From: Branchiostoma belcheri
Taxonomy: Eukaryota; Chordata; Leptocardii; Amphioxiformes; Branchiostomatidae
Assembly (NCBI RefSeq): GCF_001625305.1
Contig: NW_017803876.1
Location: 2,748,661-2,812,660, forward strand
DNA length: 64,000 nt
Direction: 5' to 3'
The position numbers and the translations under genes are program-made. Below are positions 1-13,000 of this stretch, piece after piece; position 1 is the stretch's first letter, and the number at the start of each line of letters is the position of its first letter. Below the pieces are notes generated by a model that saw nothing but the letters and a program-made list of their open reading frames with translations, was not told where the DNA came from and made no database searches.

Positions 1-954
1 AGTGAGCCGATCTCAGTTTGCGTTCCCTCGATTTTTGACAGTTTCCCCCCTCAAAATAAGAAACAAAACTACCGCTATTAAATAGAACCATGTATTACAA
101 TTATCATTTCAACATGATAGATCTATTATATATTCCTTTATTAACTATGATATCATCATGGTTGTGGAAAGTCCTCAGCTGGCGAACCGAGTCCTTGCGC
201 CGGGAGTGACGGTACATTTTACCGTGAGTATTAAAGCCGCTAGTACTAGTAAGCCGCGCGCCTTACAAAAATTATAATAATTTTTCTTTTGAGTCAAAAA
301 CCGCCGTGAATTTAAGGCATGAGTTACCGATTTATATTTCTTCTACGGCAGATATTTCTTGTTTCGTCACGTCCCATGACGTCCTGTGAGAGCGGTAGGC
401 CGCCGCTGGTACAAAATGTACAAGACATCGTCTGCCCACTGCTACACTTTGTTGACATACATTGTATTACACAACGTAATTTTCCGCTAGAAATAACTAT
501 AGAATAGCATTAAAAGATAGCACAATTCGCTTCACACAGTCGACACATGGATAAACCACAAAGTTATTTTACGAATCACATGTCCACTTGCATCTGGTGC
601 TGTTATTTTTCAAGGGGCAACATCGCAACACATTAGCGGACGCCCCAGGAGGTGGCAAATTGCTATTGTCTTGTCGGCGCGCAAAACAAACATGAAATCC
701 GACCCTATCACATTAACGCAAACGGTAACGCGTTAGAAATAATTTCTGACGATTTTCTAACCATTTTCTGACGAAAATCTAACCAAATACTGACGATTTT
801 CTAACCATTTTCTGACGAAAAAATAACTCGTTAGTAACGGGGTACCCGGTTAACTATAACGCGAACGGTACTGTACATGACAACAAGTTCTGTCCCCAGA
901 TTGTACAACTTCAATGTGTGCATGTGATTTTAACTACATGTAAGTGGACAATAC
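1..954. other. Intronic sequence of the FRMD6-like gene, no exon seen
   Basis: The next FERM exon should follow the one ending at 955 on the minus strand, but I found nothing here matching the expected continuation of the F3 lobe, so this is read as intron. The only structure I see is the 22-bp tandem repeat near 744-820. The short open frames present show no family resemblance. Confidence 0.6.
744..820. repeat. 22-bp tandem repeat, about 3.5 copies
   Basis: Units start at 744, 766, 788 and 810 and share the core ctgacgaNNNTctaacca; odd and even copies alternate between gatttt and gaaaat in the middle. It lies within an intron of the FRMD6-like gene. Confidence 0.8.
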
Positions 955-1020
955 CTGGTACACTTGGATGCCTCTCTGGCAGACTCCTAGGAGAATACTG
1001 GCTGGGTTTTCCTTCTTTTT
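955..1020 (-). CDS. FRMD6: FRMD6-like coding exon 7 (start of FERM F3)
   Basis: A 66-nt exon of 22 whole codons, preceded by ctgcag and followed by a GTATTG donor at 954-949. It encodes Lys-rich residues and then ASILLGVCQRGIQVYQ, which corresponds to the first F3 strands after the F2-F3 linker. It is the last exon of the gene visible in the window. Confidence 0.85.
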
Positions 1021-4000
1021 CTGCAGATAGAAAAATAGTAGTTGTTGACAAGAATCCCAGTTTCACAATACCCTTTAATGCAAGTATGTCCAGATGAATG
1101 ACTTTTTGACTCGCTCAATCTCAATAAATATTACTGGCCAAAAACCCCCGTCACTGGGAGGGGGGATTGAATGGGGATGTAGGGTGATGTTTCCCTGCCT
1201 GCCTTTGGATAGCTGAGTGTACAGGCTTCCATCACTGAGCCAGTCGTGGAGTTGTATTCTGTGATTATATACAGAAAGTAGGAATAATTCAAGCTGACTG
1301 TATGGGCTATGAGTGGTGCAATCCTTGGAAATATGCTGCCCATGCAAAACATCACAGTGTCACTATCTCATCTGTCAAGTGACCCGGCACTGACACACCA
1401 CACTCCCGTGTTAACAAGGTCAACCTCCCTCCATGTACACAGGACCTGCTATCTGCTGACATCTCAGCAAGGCCCTGTAATAACTCTTTGGTCTGTGTGA
1501 AGTGCTGCTGAGATAAGCCATCGCACGGTTCAACCAAAGGCCACGCCGAAAACTGTCTCTGTAAAGTGGTGCTTACAACTCCCCAGGCTGACATGTAGTG
1601 GATAGCAATCACTAGTGGTCTATTTCTAGCGTTGTTCTATTAGAAAGAACAGAGGGTTTTGTAAATGCCTTAAATTTAGATACGTAAGCAGTTAACGGTA
1701 TATTTACACACCGGTATGTCACAGTTGTTTTCTAGTGGTTTCTCCCCAACAATCTGAAATTTCCTGAAATTTGGCAACAGAACACCTCTGTGTGGTACGA
1801 ACTAAATACAAAACACAGGCATCAGCCTACCTTTTTGACCCTGTATATGTGCATGGCAACATCCTCTAGTTTGATGGCTTGTTTGATGTACTCAGTCTGT
1901 GCCTCTGTGGTGGCCATGGCTTGGTGCTCCTTGTGCATGCTGGGCATGTGTCTGGTGATGTAGTCCTCTCCTCGCTTGGCTATCACCTGACAGAACACAC
2001 AAATATAAATTTATCACAAATGGAAAATTTGAACAGGTTACTTACTAGTACTATGACCCCTATTTATTGTTTTCTGTATGTACATAAACCTGTAGTCTAC
2101 TAAAGATTGAAAGAATGTATGCTGCATCACATTCTTGATCTTTATGATTGTGTATATTTTCCTTCTCTTTGTAAACTGGTATGATTAGACCAAAGGTTAG
2201 TCTAGAAATTGGCCATTGTAAAAAATCTGACAAAAGAAACTAAGATTTTTGACAATGGATTCTCTGTATTTTAGTGTATAAAACTGTAAAATGTAATCAG
2301 CAAGCAAAACAGCATTACACAATTTGTACATGTTCCACCCACATCCTCCCCCATACATTTGGCCTATCATCATGATAAGGTACATCATGATAAGAAGAGC
2401 TCTTAGTTGCAGCCATCAAAAGGAAGCCTCCCACCCATATCAGTTTATTTGATCACTGTCCAAACTGGTTGTCTGATCAAAGCTACCATGGATCATGTCC
2501 TCCTCACATCATTTGTTCCTGTTCAACCATGCAGGTCTCTTCAATCTTTACTTGATGGGGGATTTAGGGGCACTTAGTTAGGCTTACCCTTGTCTTAATC
2601 CAGCCTCATGTCTAACATGGGGCACTAACAACTTTCTAACCACTATGAGTCATTGTCATCTTTTTATTGAAATATGTATACATGTAGTTTCACAAATGTA
2701 TTATTCACCTCCAACACAGTGTGTTATTGTTCACAGCATTTTTCTACGAGAATAACGTTTTATTGACACTTCACCATGGAACGGAAGAATGGTTGATAGC
2801 AATCCAGACATGAAGTGATAGATGCAGACTTTCTGGCTTCAACATTTCTCCAGTTTCTACAAGATATTTCCAGACTAACATATTGAACTACAAGAAACCG
2901 GCAAAAGGTTGTGCCTTGTCAGGAGTAGGCTTCCCAGAAATAGACAACTTTTGTACTTAAGATGACGTGCAGCAACCTTGCAGATGCAAGATCGAGAACT
3001 TTCCCTACATGCCCAGACACGACCAAAGAGTATGATGCAAGGTGGACGTACCCACTGTGGGAAGTACTTGGAGGGTTGGAAGTACTGTCCCTTGTGTTTA
3101 TCAGTGCTGAAGTTTCCCATGTCAGCCTGTAGGGCCAGAGCTGCCAGCACGAAGAAGGCCTCCTCCTGCGGAGGGCCCAGGAAGGACTGGGTGACGTTCT
3201 GTCTCAGCTGCCAGTAGTAGTGCTGTCGGCTCACTCTGTCCCTGGGTGGGCAACAGACAGTGACATTAAGCACGCTGGCTTTCCAAGGTTACTGGGTGCA
3301 TCTGTAGCATGTCAAAGGCAAAAGGTAACTGCCTGATGCTACATTGTGCAGCAAACACTAGTAACAGTAAAAGTCTTAGATTTGGTCTGTAAATTATGAT
3401 CGTGAGTAAGTAAGAATGAAGTGACTGTCTTCTTCACTGGAATATCATTTATTCTTTTGTATATTAAAGGTGTTTGTTTTAAGGACCTGCTGATGTTTGT
3501 TCTGTTGAACAAACAACAACAACTTAAGATGATCCATCTTCTTAAGTAACAAGGTGGGCCCCACCCTGAACAAGACCAGTGTGCCATGCTCGGCTGCCTG
3601 TAACACACAGTAACATAAACCTCTGTCATGCCAGCCTGCCCCTGTATGGCTTCCCATGGGAGCTCCAGACTGTTACACCATGCAAGACAGGGTTTCCACA
3701 CACCTGCTGGCATTACAACATCAACAGGATGTGGCCACACAGGTGATGTCACTGATGATCATCACACACCTGAGGCACCAGTAAAGCCAGTCACCTGTTC
3801 TATCCCATGCCTACCTGCAACCTGAGCTCCATTCCTTTATACAGTAATGACATGGTTGTCTGGTAGCAATGTTCCATATTGTGGCACGGATTCATAAGCG
3901 GTTCACAGAAACCGGTGGGTGGGAAATTAAGCCGCGTCGCCGCTTTCCACATTCATGTGACAAAAATGCTTGAAATTTCCTGAAGAAAATCATTTTGGAA

Positions 4001-7000
4001 TGTCACATCTGAATGATTTCCTGGCACCCCTGGGAATTTTTCAGAACAAGGAAAACTCATTTATCTCAAAAAACACGTTGTTATCTCAGCAGCCAGTACT
4101 TTCACATGAGTACTCCTGAAGGAATATGATAGGATTTCCCTGCATGCCTGTTGGAGTGATGAATAACTAATGTAGCAGAAAAGTCTGGGTGTGAGCACAG
4201 ATAAGGATAATCTCTCCCCAACACTTGGGAGTTAGCAGGATCTGGTCTAAACTGCAGAAATATGCAAAACAAGCTGTTTCAATCTGTGTTTGTTAATTGT
4301 CATCCATTCTTTCTTCCCCTAGAGTCTACTTTTACCAAAGTTTTTCCTTGCACGCGTGTAACTGTCCATCTAATAGTGATGACTTCTTCACCAGGTAGAC
4401 AGTCATAATCAATCCAATACTGTTTAGACAATGGAAATTAGAGCTAACAAGATGCAATCAGACTTTAATCAGGATGGACAGGTTTCCCGAAGAAAATATT
4501 ATTTGATGCCTGTTGGCTTCTGTAGGTGTGGCGTGAAGTATTTTGAACACAACTGGAAAGATCATGTTATACCTGGTAAACAAAATAATCAATACAATGA
4601 TATCAAATGCTACAACTTGTTTAGAAGACAGATGCGTAGATGTCACCATGCTTTCTCAGAAGTAAGTAGGAACTGTAGTTATCTCTTAAGGTATAAGTCT
4701 ACTCCCCACTTCCCACTGACAACATCCATTGAAGTATACAGGTGTTGAGTTACCTGATGAGCCCTCCATGCTCCACATAGAACTGCACCCGGAAGTAGAG
4801 GGTAAGGAGAGGAGCACCTTTCTTGTCCAAGCCCTACAGTGGAAGTGAACATCAAGTAAGCAACAACAATCAATACTGTGTGCTTCAGGGCATGCACTAC
4901 TAGAGCATACTATTGATATTATGACAAATGAACGGTGCTAGTGATCAGTCTCTGTCATATCTAACATTGCTCACTTTATTAGTTTAAAAATTAAATAATT
5001 GTAGCTTAGTATTTAATTTCTAGTGATGAGGAGTAGGCCTCCATATCAGATCAACTGAAGAACATCAAGTGTCTAGCAATCCCGACACTTAAAATTTTTT
5101 ACAACAGCTCTTCTGTAACATTTCCTGTTCTTCCAAAGAAGGTAAACAATCAAGGTTACAGATTATCCTAGATATGGTGACAGTGATATGCTTGATGACG
5201 CCCCATCTACCCAACTTATCAGGTCTGACTGTCCCTGTAAATAAACAGTCGGAGGGAGAAGCATTTCCTATGTTTCCTGGGACACAAGATGTAAACAAAC
5301 TGGGACAGATCAATCAAAACAGCAGCTTCAGTTCTTTCAAGTTTCAGGATGGATTTATCAAGTTCCCTACTCTTCACTGTTCTGTTCCTGAGTTGTGTCT
5401 CTTTGGGTATATCTAAGCCTGGCTCCCAGCAAAATGCCACCCAAAGCCTGATCCACCTGGTGCATTTCTTAATCACTCCTTCCCACACAAAAACAGAAAA
5501 TGTTCCTCTGGGAATTTGACTTATCAGTGAAATAACAACTTTTTACTTCCTTCAGCTCAGGGGAAGACCATTAGTTGGAGACCTCAAGAGTTATTCTTAG
5601 AACTGGTATCGTACTGTAGTTAAAGCTTGAACAACTGCAATGGCACACTGTAGACCTACAGATTTTTCACATTTTCACGCTGCCAACTATGTGCCAAAAC
5701 AGATTTAGGTATGTGTCTTTTGTGACTGAGAATTTGCAGTAGCAAACCCTACATTTGAGCCCCTGGAAATTGGTAAATCAATATGGTGGAAGAATTTTCA
5801 ATTTCCAATTGCTCCACCAGCTTACATGGGTCCATGCAGATTGGGCCTCTAATCTCACGCCTATCTCCATTATGCAGCTAGAGGAGTTGAAGATTTGCCT
5901 TTGGCTTTTTGGCTCGTTTCACTGGAGGCCTACAACCATTACCATGGCTTCCAAGGCTTTAAGGATACTTTGCATACATTAGTTTACAGTTCATTCAGGT
6001 ATTATAGCGATTCTATAACTTACCTTGTTCCACATAAATTTCCAACACTGAAGAACACATGAAATAGACAAAACACTAGAATTGTCACCATGGAAATATT
6101 TCAATATTATTCATTTATTGATAACATATCAGGTAGTCTTGTCTTGCTTTGTAACCACACTTTGAGTTTTAGGCTATAACAATTGATTTTCTTTCCTGCA
6201 CTTATCAAAGTATGATAATGCCTGAAAGAGACAAACTGAATAATGCAGCTGGTGTTTCAGTTTTCTTGTCTCTGTTTGGACACATAGAAAATTCAGGTCA
6301 ATGCACCAAGAAAATGGCTTTGTATGGCCTTACAATATATACCTTACTTGAAATCAGTTTTGGATGTATTCATTGACCGACATGGCCCTTGGGGCAGTTA
6401 TGTGATATCCGCACAACGAGACAGAAAAATGATGCCATTACTTACATGGCTGCTGTCCGTGCGCCAGCCCCGTGGTCCGTACTTCGATAGCCGCTTCTGC
6501 GGGTCGATAAACTGGAACTCCCCATCTGAAACACATTACCACGTGCCATGATGAAATACAGGGCTTATCGGTAATGGATTTGGAGTTGACAGAGGAAAAC
6601 TGGCTGCTTCCTCTGAGCGTGACATCAAAGGGAGGGGATTGCAGCAGACAGCATGGGGAAATGCTGAGCAAATAACAGTTTGTCAATCTATCAATCGAAA
6701 ATATTGCATGATATGTGCAGTTTTTCTGTGACATTATGGTAAAGATAGAAAAAATGACAATCACCCTTTGAATATATGATCTTAAGTCTAGAGGACGTCC
6801 GGCAAAATAATATCAAACTGTGATTCACACTGCAGAGACAGCACAATTTACTACCAGAGTATTTAAAAAACTACAAATCATGAAAAGCATTGTGGCACCT
6901 ACACAATACCTACATGTACAGTAAGGACCAACCAAACATTAAATCACAGCATGATGAATTTGAGAAGACTTGGATCAACCTTATCTCACTTCCCAGTTGG

Positions 7001-10000
7001 CCCTGGGCCCCAAACGAGGGGGTCCCCGAGGCAGCAATACATTTGAGACAGGAACTTTTATCAAACATGAAGTGCAAGTGCACCATGGGCTATAAACAAA
7101 ATTTGTAGCATGGCAAAGTTCAGATTTCACGCCAACTGGGAATTTACACCTCAGACAGGTTTATTGGTGGCCCTCTGGTGGGTCTGACACAAAAGTTAGC
7201 TGGCCCACTGCCAAACCCTACTGCATGACTTGGTTATGGAATGCTTGGTGGGATAATCCTGCTTAATACAACTTTTGATTGAAGAGTAATATCTATGTTT
7301 AAAAAATAAATACATATATGTCAGACTTTAAACCCGTGCTGATATGTTTTTGGAAACAATGTGAAATTGGTAAGTGTCCCACAGCACATACATGTAGATC
7401 ACTGAAATATCCCTAAAGAAGTTAAAAAAGCAGCATGCATATTTCAATTTCATACATCCAGCAGTTATGATGGCACTGACGTGATGGTTATGGAGATTAA
7501 TTCATTTCTCTTTAATTTTCTCTATGGCATAATTCACACAAATGTGCAGTTAGAAAAATGACAAGCATGTTCATGTGTTTACTCCGCTATATCCACAATA
7601 TTACATCAGGAGAGAAATCTAGATAGCAGTGCACGACTTCAACATCCATTATATCTCACTTTATGAATATGCACAGAGCAGAACTTTTGAGTACAGTGGC
7701 GTTACATGTAGGTCTGACTTTGGCTTGTGTTACCCTTGGGAGGTGAAGCTATGTGCGATGGAGCGTGTCATGGCTTGGCTGTGTCACGCTGCTCTCAGAA
7801 GGGTCAAATTCAAGGACAACATTCGGCTGCCTATCACCTGTGTCTCATCAGCTACTTAGCACAACACACAGTACGTGTGGAAGAGCACGTACATAAGTCT
7901 TAATCTGCTACCATCAGAAATGTTCTCTTGGGGTGAATATTATTGAAGATACAGATGCAATGACAATTCAAGGGCACTTTTGGGAGTGTGATATTTGGTG
8001 ATTGAAGAGCTAATTTGCTTGCTCATAACTTTTCTTGGCAATTACCTTGTAAGCACTACACCAGGTAATGGTCTGAGGGATCTTTTCATTTTAATATCAT
8101 TGGCATAAACCTAAATGTTCACCTAGGGATTATACTCAAGGACAGCGTAGTATTTGTGACTGCACATAGTGTAGGTTTTACTGTGCAGTAAGTGGCACAT
8201 GTGAAACCAATAACATTGCTGTCATGGTTTATCATTTATTATCATATAGCCGGACGGCGTGGACCAATCAGAGGCCCGGATACCCGTGCTGTTATTTCCC
8301 GATAACAGCACATGTGGTGTTATGGCGGAATAACAGCACATGTCGTGTTATGGCTGATACCATTATGTTATAGGGTATAGGGGCATGCGACTCTTTCTGT
8401 AAACCTTTGTAGCATTTTTCTGTCCAATAAACTTTTTTGTTTAGCTTCATTTAAACTACAATTTGCATTAAATGAAATTATCCATATTTGTTTTAAAGCG
8501 TATAATATATTCGAATGTATTTTTATGTATGTATATATATTAAAGCTGTTGTATTTCAAACAGGAATTGTGTTGATTGACAGTTTGGATAGGCTATATGA
8601 TAATAATTTTAATGCACTGCCTTTTCCTCGTTGTATATGGTGTCATAACTGCATGGGCAGCTGCCATAACCACCTCATAAACCACCTCGTTCGCTTCGCT
8701 CACACGGTGGTTTATTCGGTGGTTATGGCAGCTGCTCATGCAGTTATGACACCATATACAACTCGGGGCAGTGCATTAACCCTTTATTATCTATAGTATT
8801 TGTATTGATGTTACAGGTACCATGCCTGTAGCCAGGATTTTGAATGGGGGGGTTCTTCACACTGCTTGAGGGGACCTCGAGCGCCGAAGGCGCGAGGTTC
8901 CTAGGGGGGTCCGGGGCATGCTCCCCCGGACAATTTTGAAAAATGAACCTTCTTAAACGGCATTTCGTGCATTTTTGAGAGGATTTCCAAGAAAAAAATC
9001 AGAGATAAAGTTTTATTCAATGACAAAGGGAGCAGTTTTTCTACGATTCCAGTCCATCTTTTAAAGAAAAATCTTGGACCTTTACATAAAAAGTGGACCA
9101 AAAAGTGGACCTTTACATAAAAAGTGGACCAAAAAGTGGACCTTTACATAAAAAGTGGACCAAAAAGTGGACCTTTACATAAATAGTGGACCAAAAACTG
9201 GACCTTTGAGCCTTGTGGGGGGGTTCTTCCGAACCCCCCGAACCCCCCCTGGCTACGGGCATGGGTACGTATACCAGTGGCATCTTAGACAAAAGAAACC
9301 CCACTAAAATATTTCTTATCAAGTTTAGGCATCATACATTACCTGGTAGTTGCAGTATGCATGTAAATTTATACATATAAACCTAAGTGCAAGGGCGAGT
9401 ACAAGGTTACGGTTGGCATTCTCAGCATGACACCTTGCATTAGCAATTTCCGTGACAGTTGATGTTGCTTTTAGGGGCAAAACTGCCCAAGAGACAGACT
9501 GTTTGAATATAGTGAAACCCCAGAAGCCTAGGGATAATACTTTTATCTTATAAACTGTGTTTTTTTTGGGCTAACAAGACAGTTGAACAATGGTTCTTTT
9601 CTACAGGCACTCTGTTACACCTTTTCCCTGCACTTAACTGATGTCACTTTTCAAGTACAGAGCAAGAGCATACAAAGAACCATGGTGTAACTAAAGCTGT
9701 GGTTTAGGAAAGTAGGCACCACAGCACAAAGCAGGGACAATTACATTAAGTCCTCCTTTCTGCTCTTTTCACCTGCATGTACATTGTATACACCTGTTCT
9801 GTCCCTTAAAGCAATTAGGTGTTCCCTTCCAGTACATTGCATACACATCCGATTGCCAACACTCGCATGCTGGCTATATGACTCATGTCTGAAAAATGCT
9901 GAGATGACAACCCTCCTTTGGATTCAAACAACATACTCATACACACACATATTTTTTAACAAATCTCAGCTGCCAGAAGGTGCCTGGGGTTTCTGCTCTG

Positions 10001-13000
10001 GGACCTTTCTTCCTGCCTGAAACAAAACTGTCATTTCCTTTACTGGGAAAAAAACACAGAAATGCAGAAGTTGCTTTTACCAGAGGAAGCAAAAATGTCA
10101 GTTTGCATAGGAACAGGAATTTACATAATTCCGGGGTCTTATTATATATTTACTCTTGTTTAGAATGAACAAGGAGGCAAGGACTATACAAAATAGACAA
10201 GTCAATCCTGATTTTGGATGTTATATTTTTCTTGCGCTAATCTGCAAATTAAAGTGAATTGTTGATTGGAATTTGTGAAATGCAGGGTTATCATCATGGG
10301 TTAAGGGAACACCTGATATACACATTCATACTAGACAGTACAGAACACTCACTTCCTCATGATGTAAGCACAAGCAAAAACAGTATCTAGAACCCAGGAA
10401 GACATATTTCTATCCAAGTTCTGGGAATTTGTCCAAATTAGCTACATGTCTTGGCATGATGAAATACATGTACCACTATTCCCTACAGGTGTGGTCACAT
10501 TGATCTGCATTAGCCATCTCTCTCATCCATGCTCCTCTGTCCTAATTATTCTGTTGAAATGGCTTCATTTGCATGCAGTTCATGGGATTTGATAAGATGA
10601 TTAACTGTGTTTTCATGCCAATCATTCTTCTTTTAATTAGTGTTCTATTATCAGAATTTGGCTTGCTTCAAAATTTTTGTCATGTTTGCTTCATTAATTT
10701 CCTCTGTCTACATTCCATAACAGAAGAAAGGATACTAGTATTAGTAACATGTGTACATGTGAAAATTTTGCTTGCCACTAGTTAACCGTGAACAATTCTG
10801 ATACTGGGGTGCTTTTTACCAGTAAGTTTGTTCAAATGTATATATCATGCAATAAAGAATCTCTATGTAAGACCTTAGTGTGTATTACAGAAATTTCAGA
10901 CAGGTGAGGTCATACATTAGTCAGCAAAACAGCAGATCATTACCTCATACACTACAAGTCCGTAATGCTATAACAGCAGGGTCTGTTAAGCTCAGGGTAT
11001 GAGTATGATATCCCGACAGGCTAAGATATGATCTACACTTCCTGACAAACAACCCTGCTTACTGGACTCATTATCGGATCTACCTGGGTGGACAAAGGCA
11101 CTGATTTACCTGAGTCATAATCTTACAGAAGAGCCATAATCTTACAGAAGAGGTAACGAGTCAAATAACGAGCACCTCCTGAATAAGCCACCTGTAGTCT
11201 TTAATTATGCTCCAAATGAATCATTCTGCAAAGCAGTTTAAGATGTACAATTTATCTCTCTCTGTAGAAACGAACGCAAAATTATGACACCCTTAGAAAA
11301 CTCAAAGAGTGTGAATAACAGCTATAACAAAATGGCCATATTAATAATAGTAAAAATGGGCCATATGGTAGATAATCCCAAAATACTAAGTAACCATAAA
11401 AAGCTTCATGTGTGCCTCTTAAGCAATATGTATGATGAAACCAAGAGTCTGAGCTTTCTTTAATGTCCCTGCTGTACTTCAATGAAATCATAAATTTCTT
11501 TTCATGGTTAGTCCAGTCCATGCACTTTGCACAGAGGACTACAAGGCAACATCACTTCACTCCAAGTCCTTCTAGTCGTTTAACAGCTCCTCATGCCTTT
11601 TCCACAGGACAGGTTCACACAGTAGAAAGCAGGCATATGGTGGATAATTCATTACCCCATTAGGCTAAACCCCTGTGTGCATATATTGGTCGGCCATGGT
11701 ACATTAATCAAATTTCCCTTTTCTTAATGAAGCAGAGAGAGATGTTTTCCAATTATTACGAGCGTCTGTTCCATTAGTATCAATCTAATCTTATTTTGGA
11801 GACTCCAGAAAGTTTATGTCCCATGGCGGCAAAGCTCAGGATCTTTCATCTACTCTCATGCCTGTTCTGGCAGCCCCTGTCCCCACCCAGCTGATTATAG
11901 TTTACAGAAGGAAACTTTTTTTTGTTGCTGTCATTTTTAACCCTGAACAGCGGCCTTTGCCATCATAACTCTTAACATTCCTTACCCATGACAATCATGC
12001 ATTTTCTAATAACCATCAATTAGATCTGTTATTCTCTGACATTATAAGGATTTTGAAAAATCCTGCAACAAGTAAAAACAGGAAATCTTCACTTCCTGTA
12101 CAAATATAAGCCCAAAGGAAAATTCCTTCGGACCTAGATGTAAAATTGCTGAAAACAGAACTTATATATGCATCTTCCATTCCCTCTGAGACTCTAAAAA
12201 TCTGTTTCTGATGGTACAAGCTGATGAAATCTGTTGCAATCATAGCTTGGTTGCAGATCTAGATAGGTTTCTAGTATTAGTACAACATGTAGATCCCACT
12301 GATTGGTGGTTAGCAGTACGTGGCAGCAGGTTGTAATGATGGTTTGCCTGGGGCTATTTGGTCTTCCGTTTTACAGGTGCTTACGGACCATTGTGTTGTG
12401 CTTAGGGTCTAACTCCGGGGAATACCTGAAGCATGAGATCTGATGTGGAAATGTGGGGGTGACATCACGACAAATGCTCAGTTTGCCAACATTATTACCA
12501 TTCCGCAAAGTATCCCTTCAACAAAGTATAAACACTGTTAAGTGTCTGACAGGAAATCCAAGTATTGTGCTTTCTATTTGAAATAGTATTGTGGCAATGT
12601 AGGGCACAAAAACTTGTTTTATTGTCAAGAATTCTCTACATGCCCGCACGATAAGCCCTGATGCACCTGTTATTGGCGGCACGGTACCAAACTCACCTTT
12701 TGCCACGGCAAGGCCGAAAAAGTGAGGCTCCTTCAAGTCCAGCAGGGAACACAGTTTGTTAAACAGGTCCTGTCCTCTGGCCTTTCCCTGAAAAGTAACA
12801 TTCAAAACAGGTTAGAGGCTACAAATGGATTAAATAGAATAAAACATGTGTTCTAAGGTAGACAGGCTTGAGCATACTCCATCAATAACTGAAAGTCACA
12901 TTTATTCAAAAGTACATGACGTTCCTTCAGTTCTGTTTGTTCTGACATGTATACCATCTTGAGACTAAAAATTCTCATCTTGAGACTCAGAGTCTCTTTT

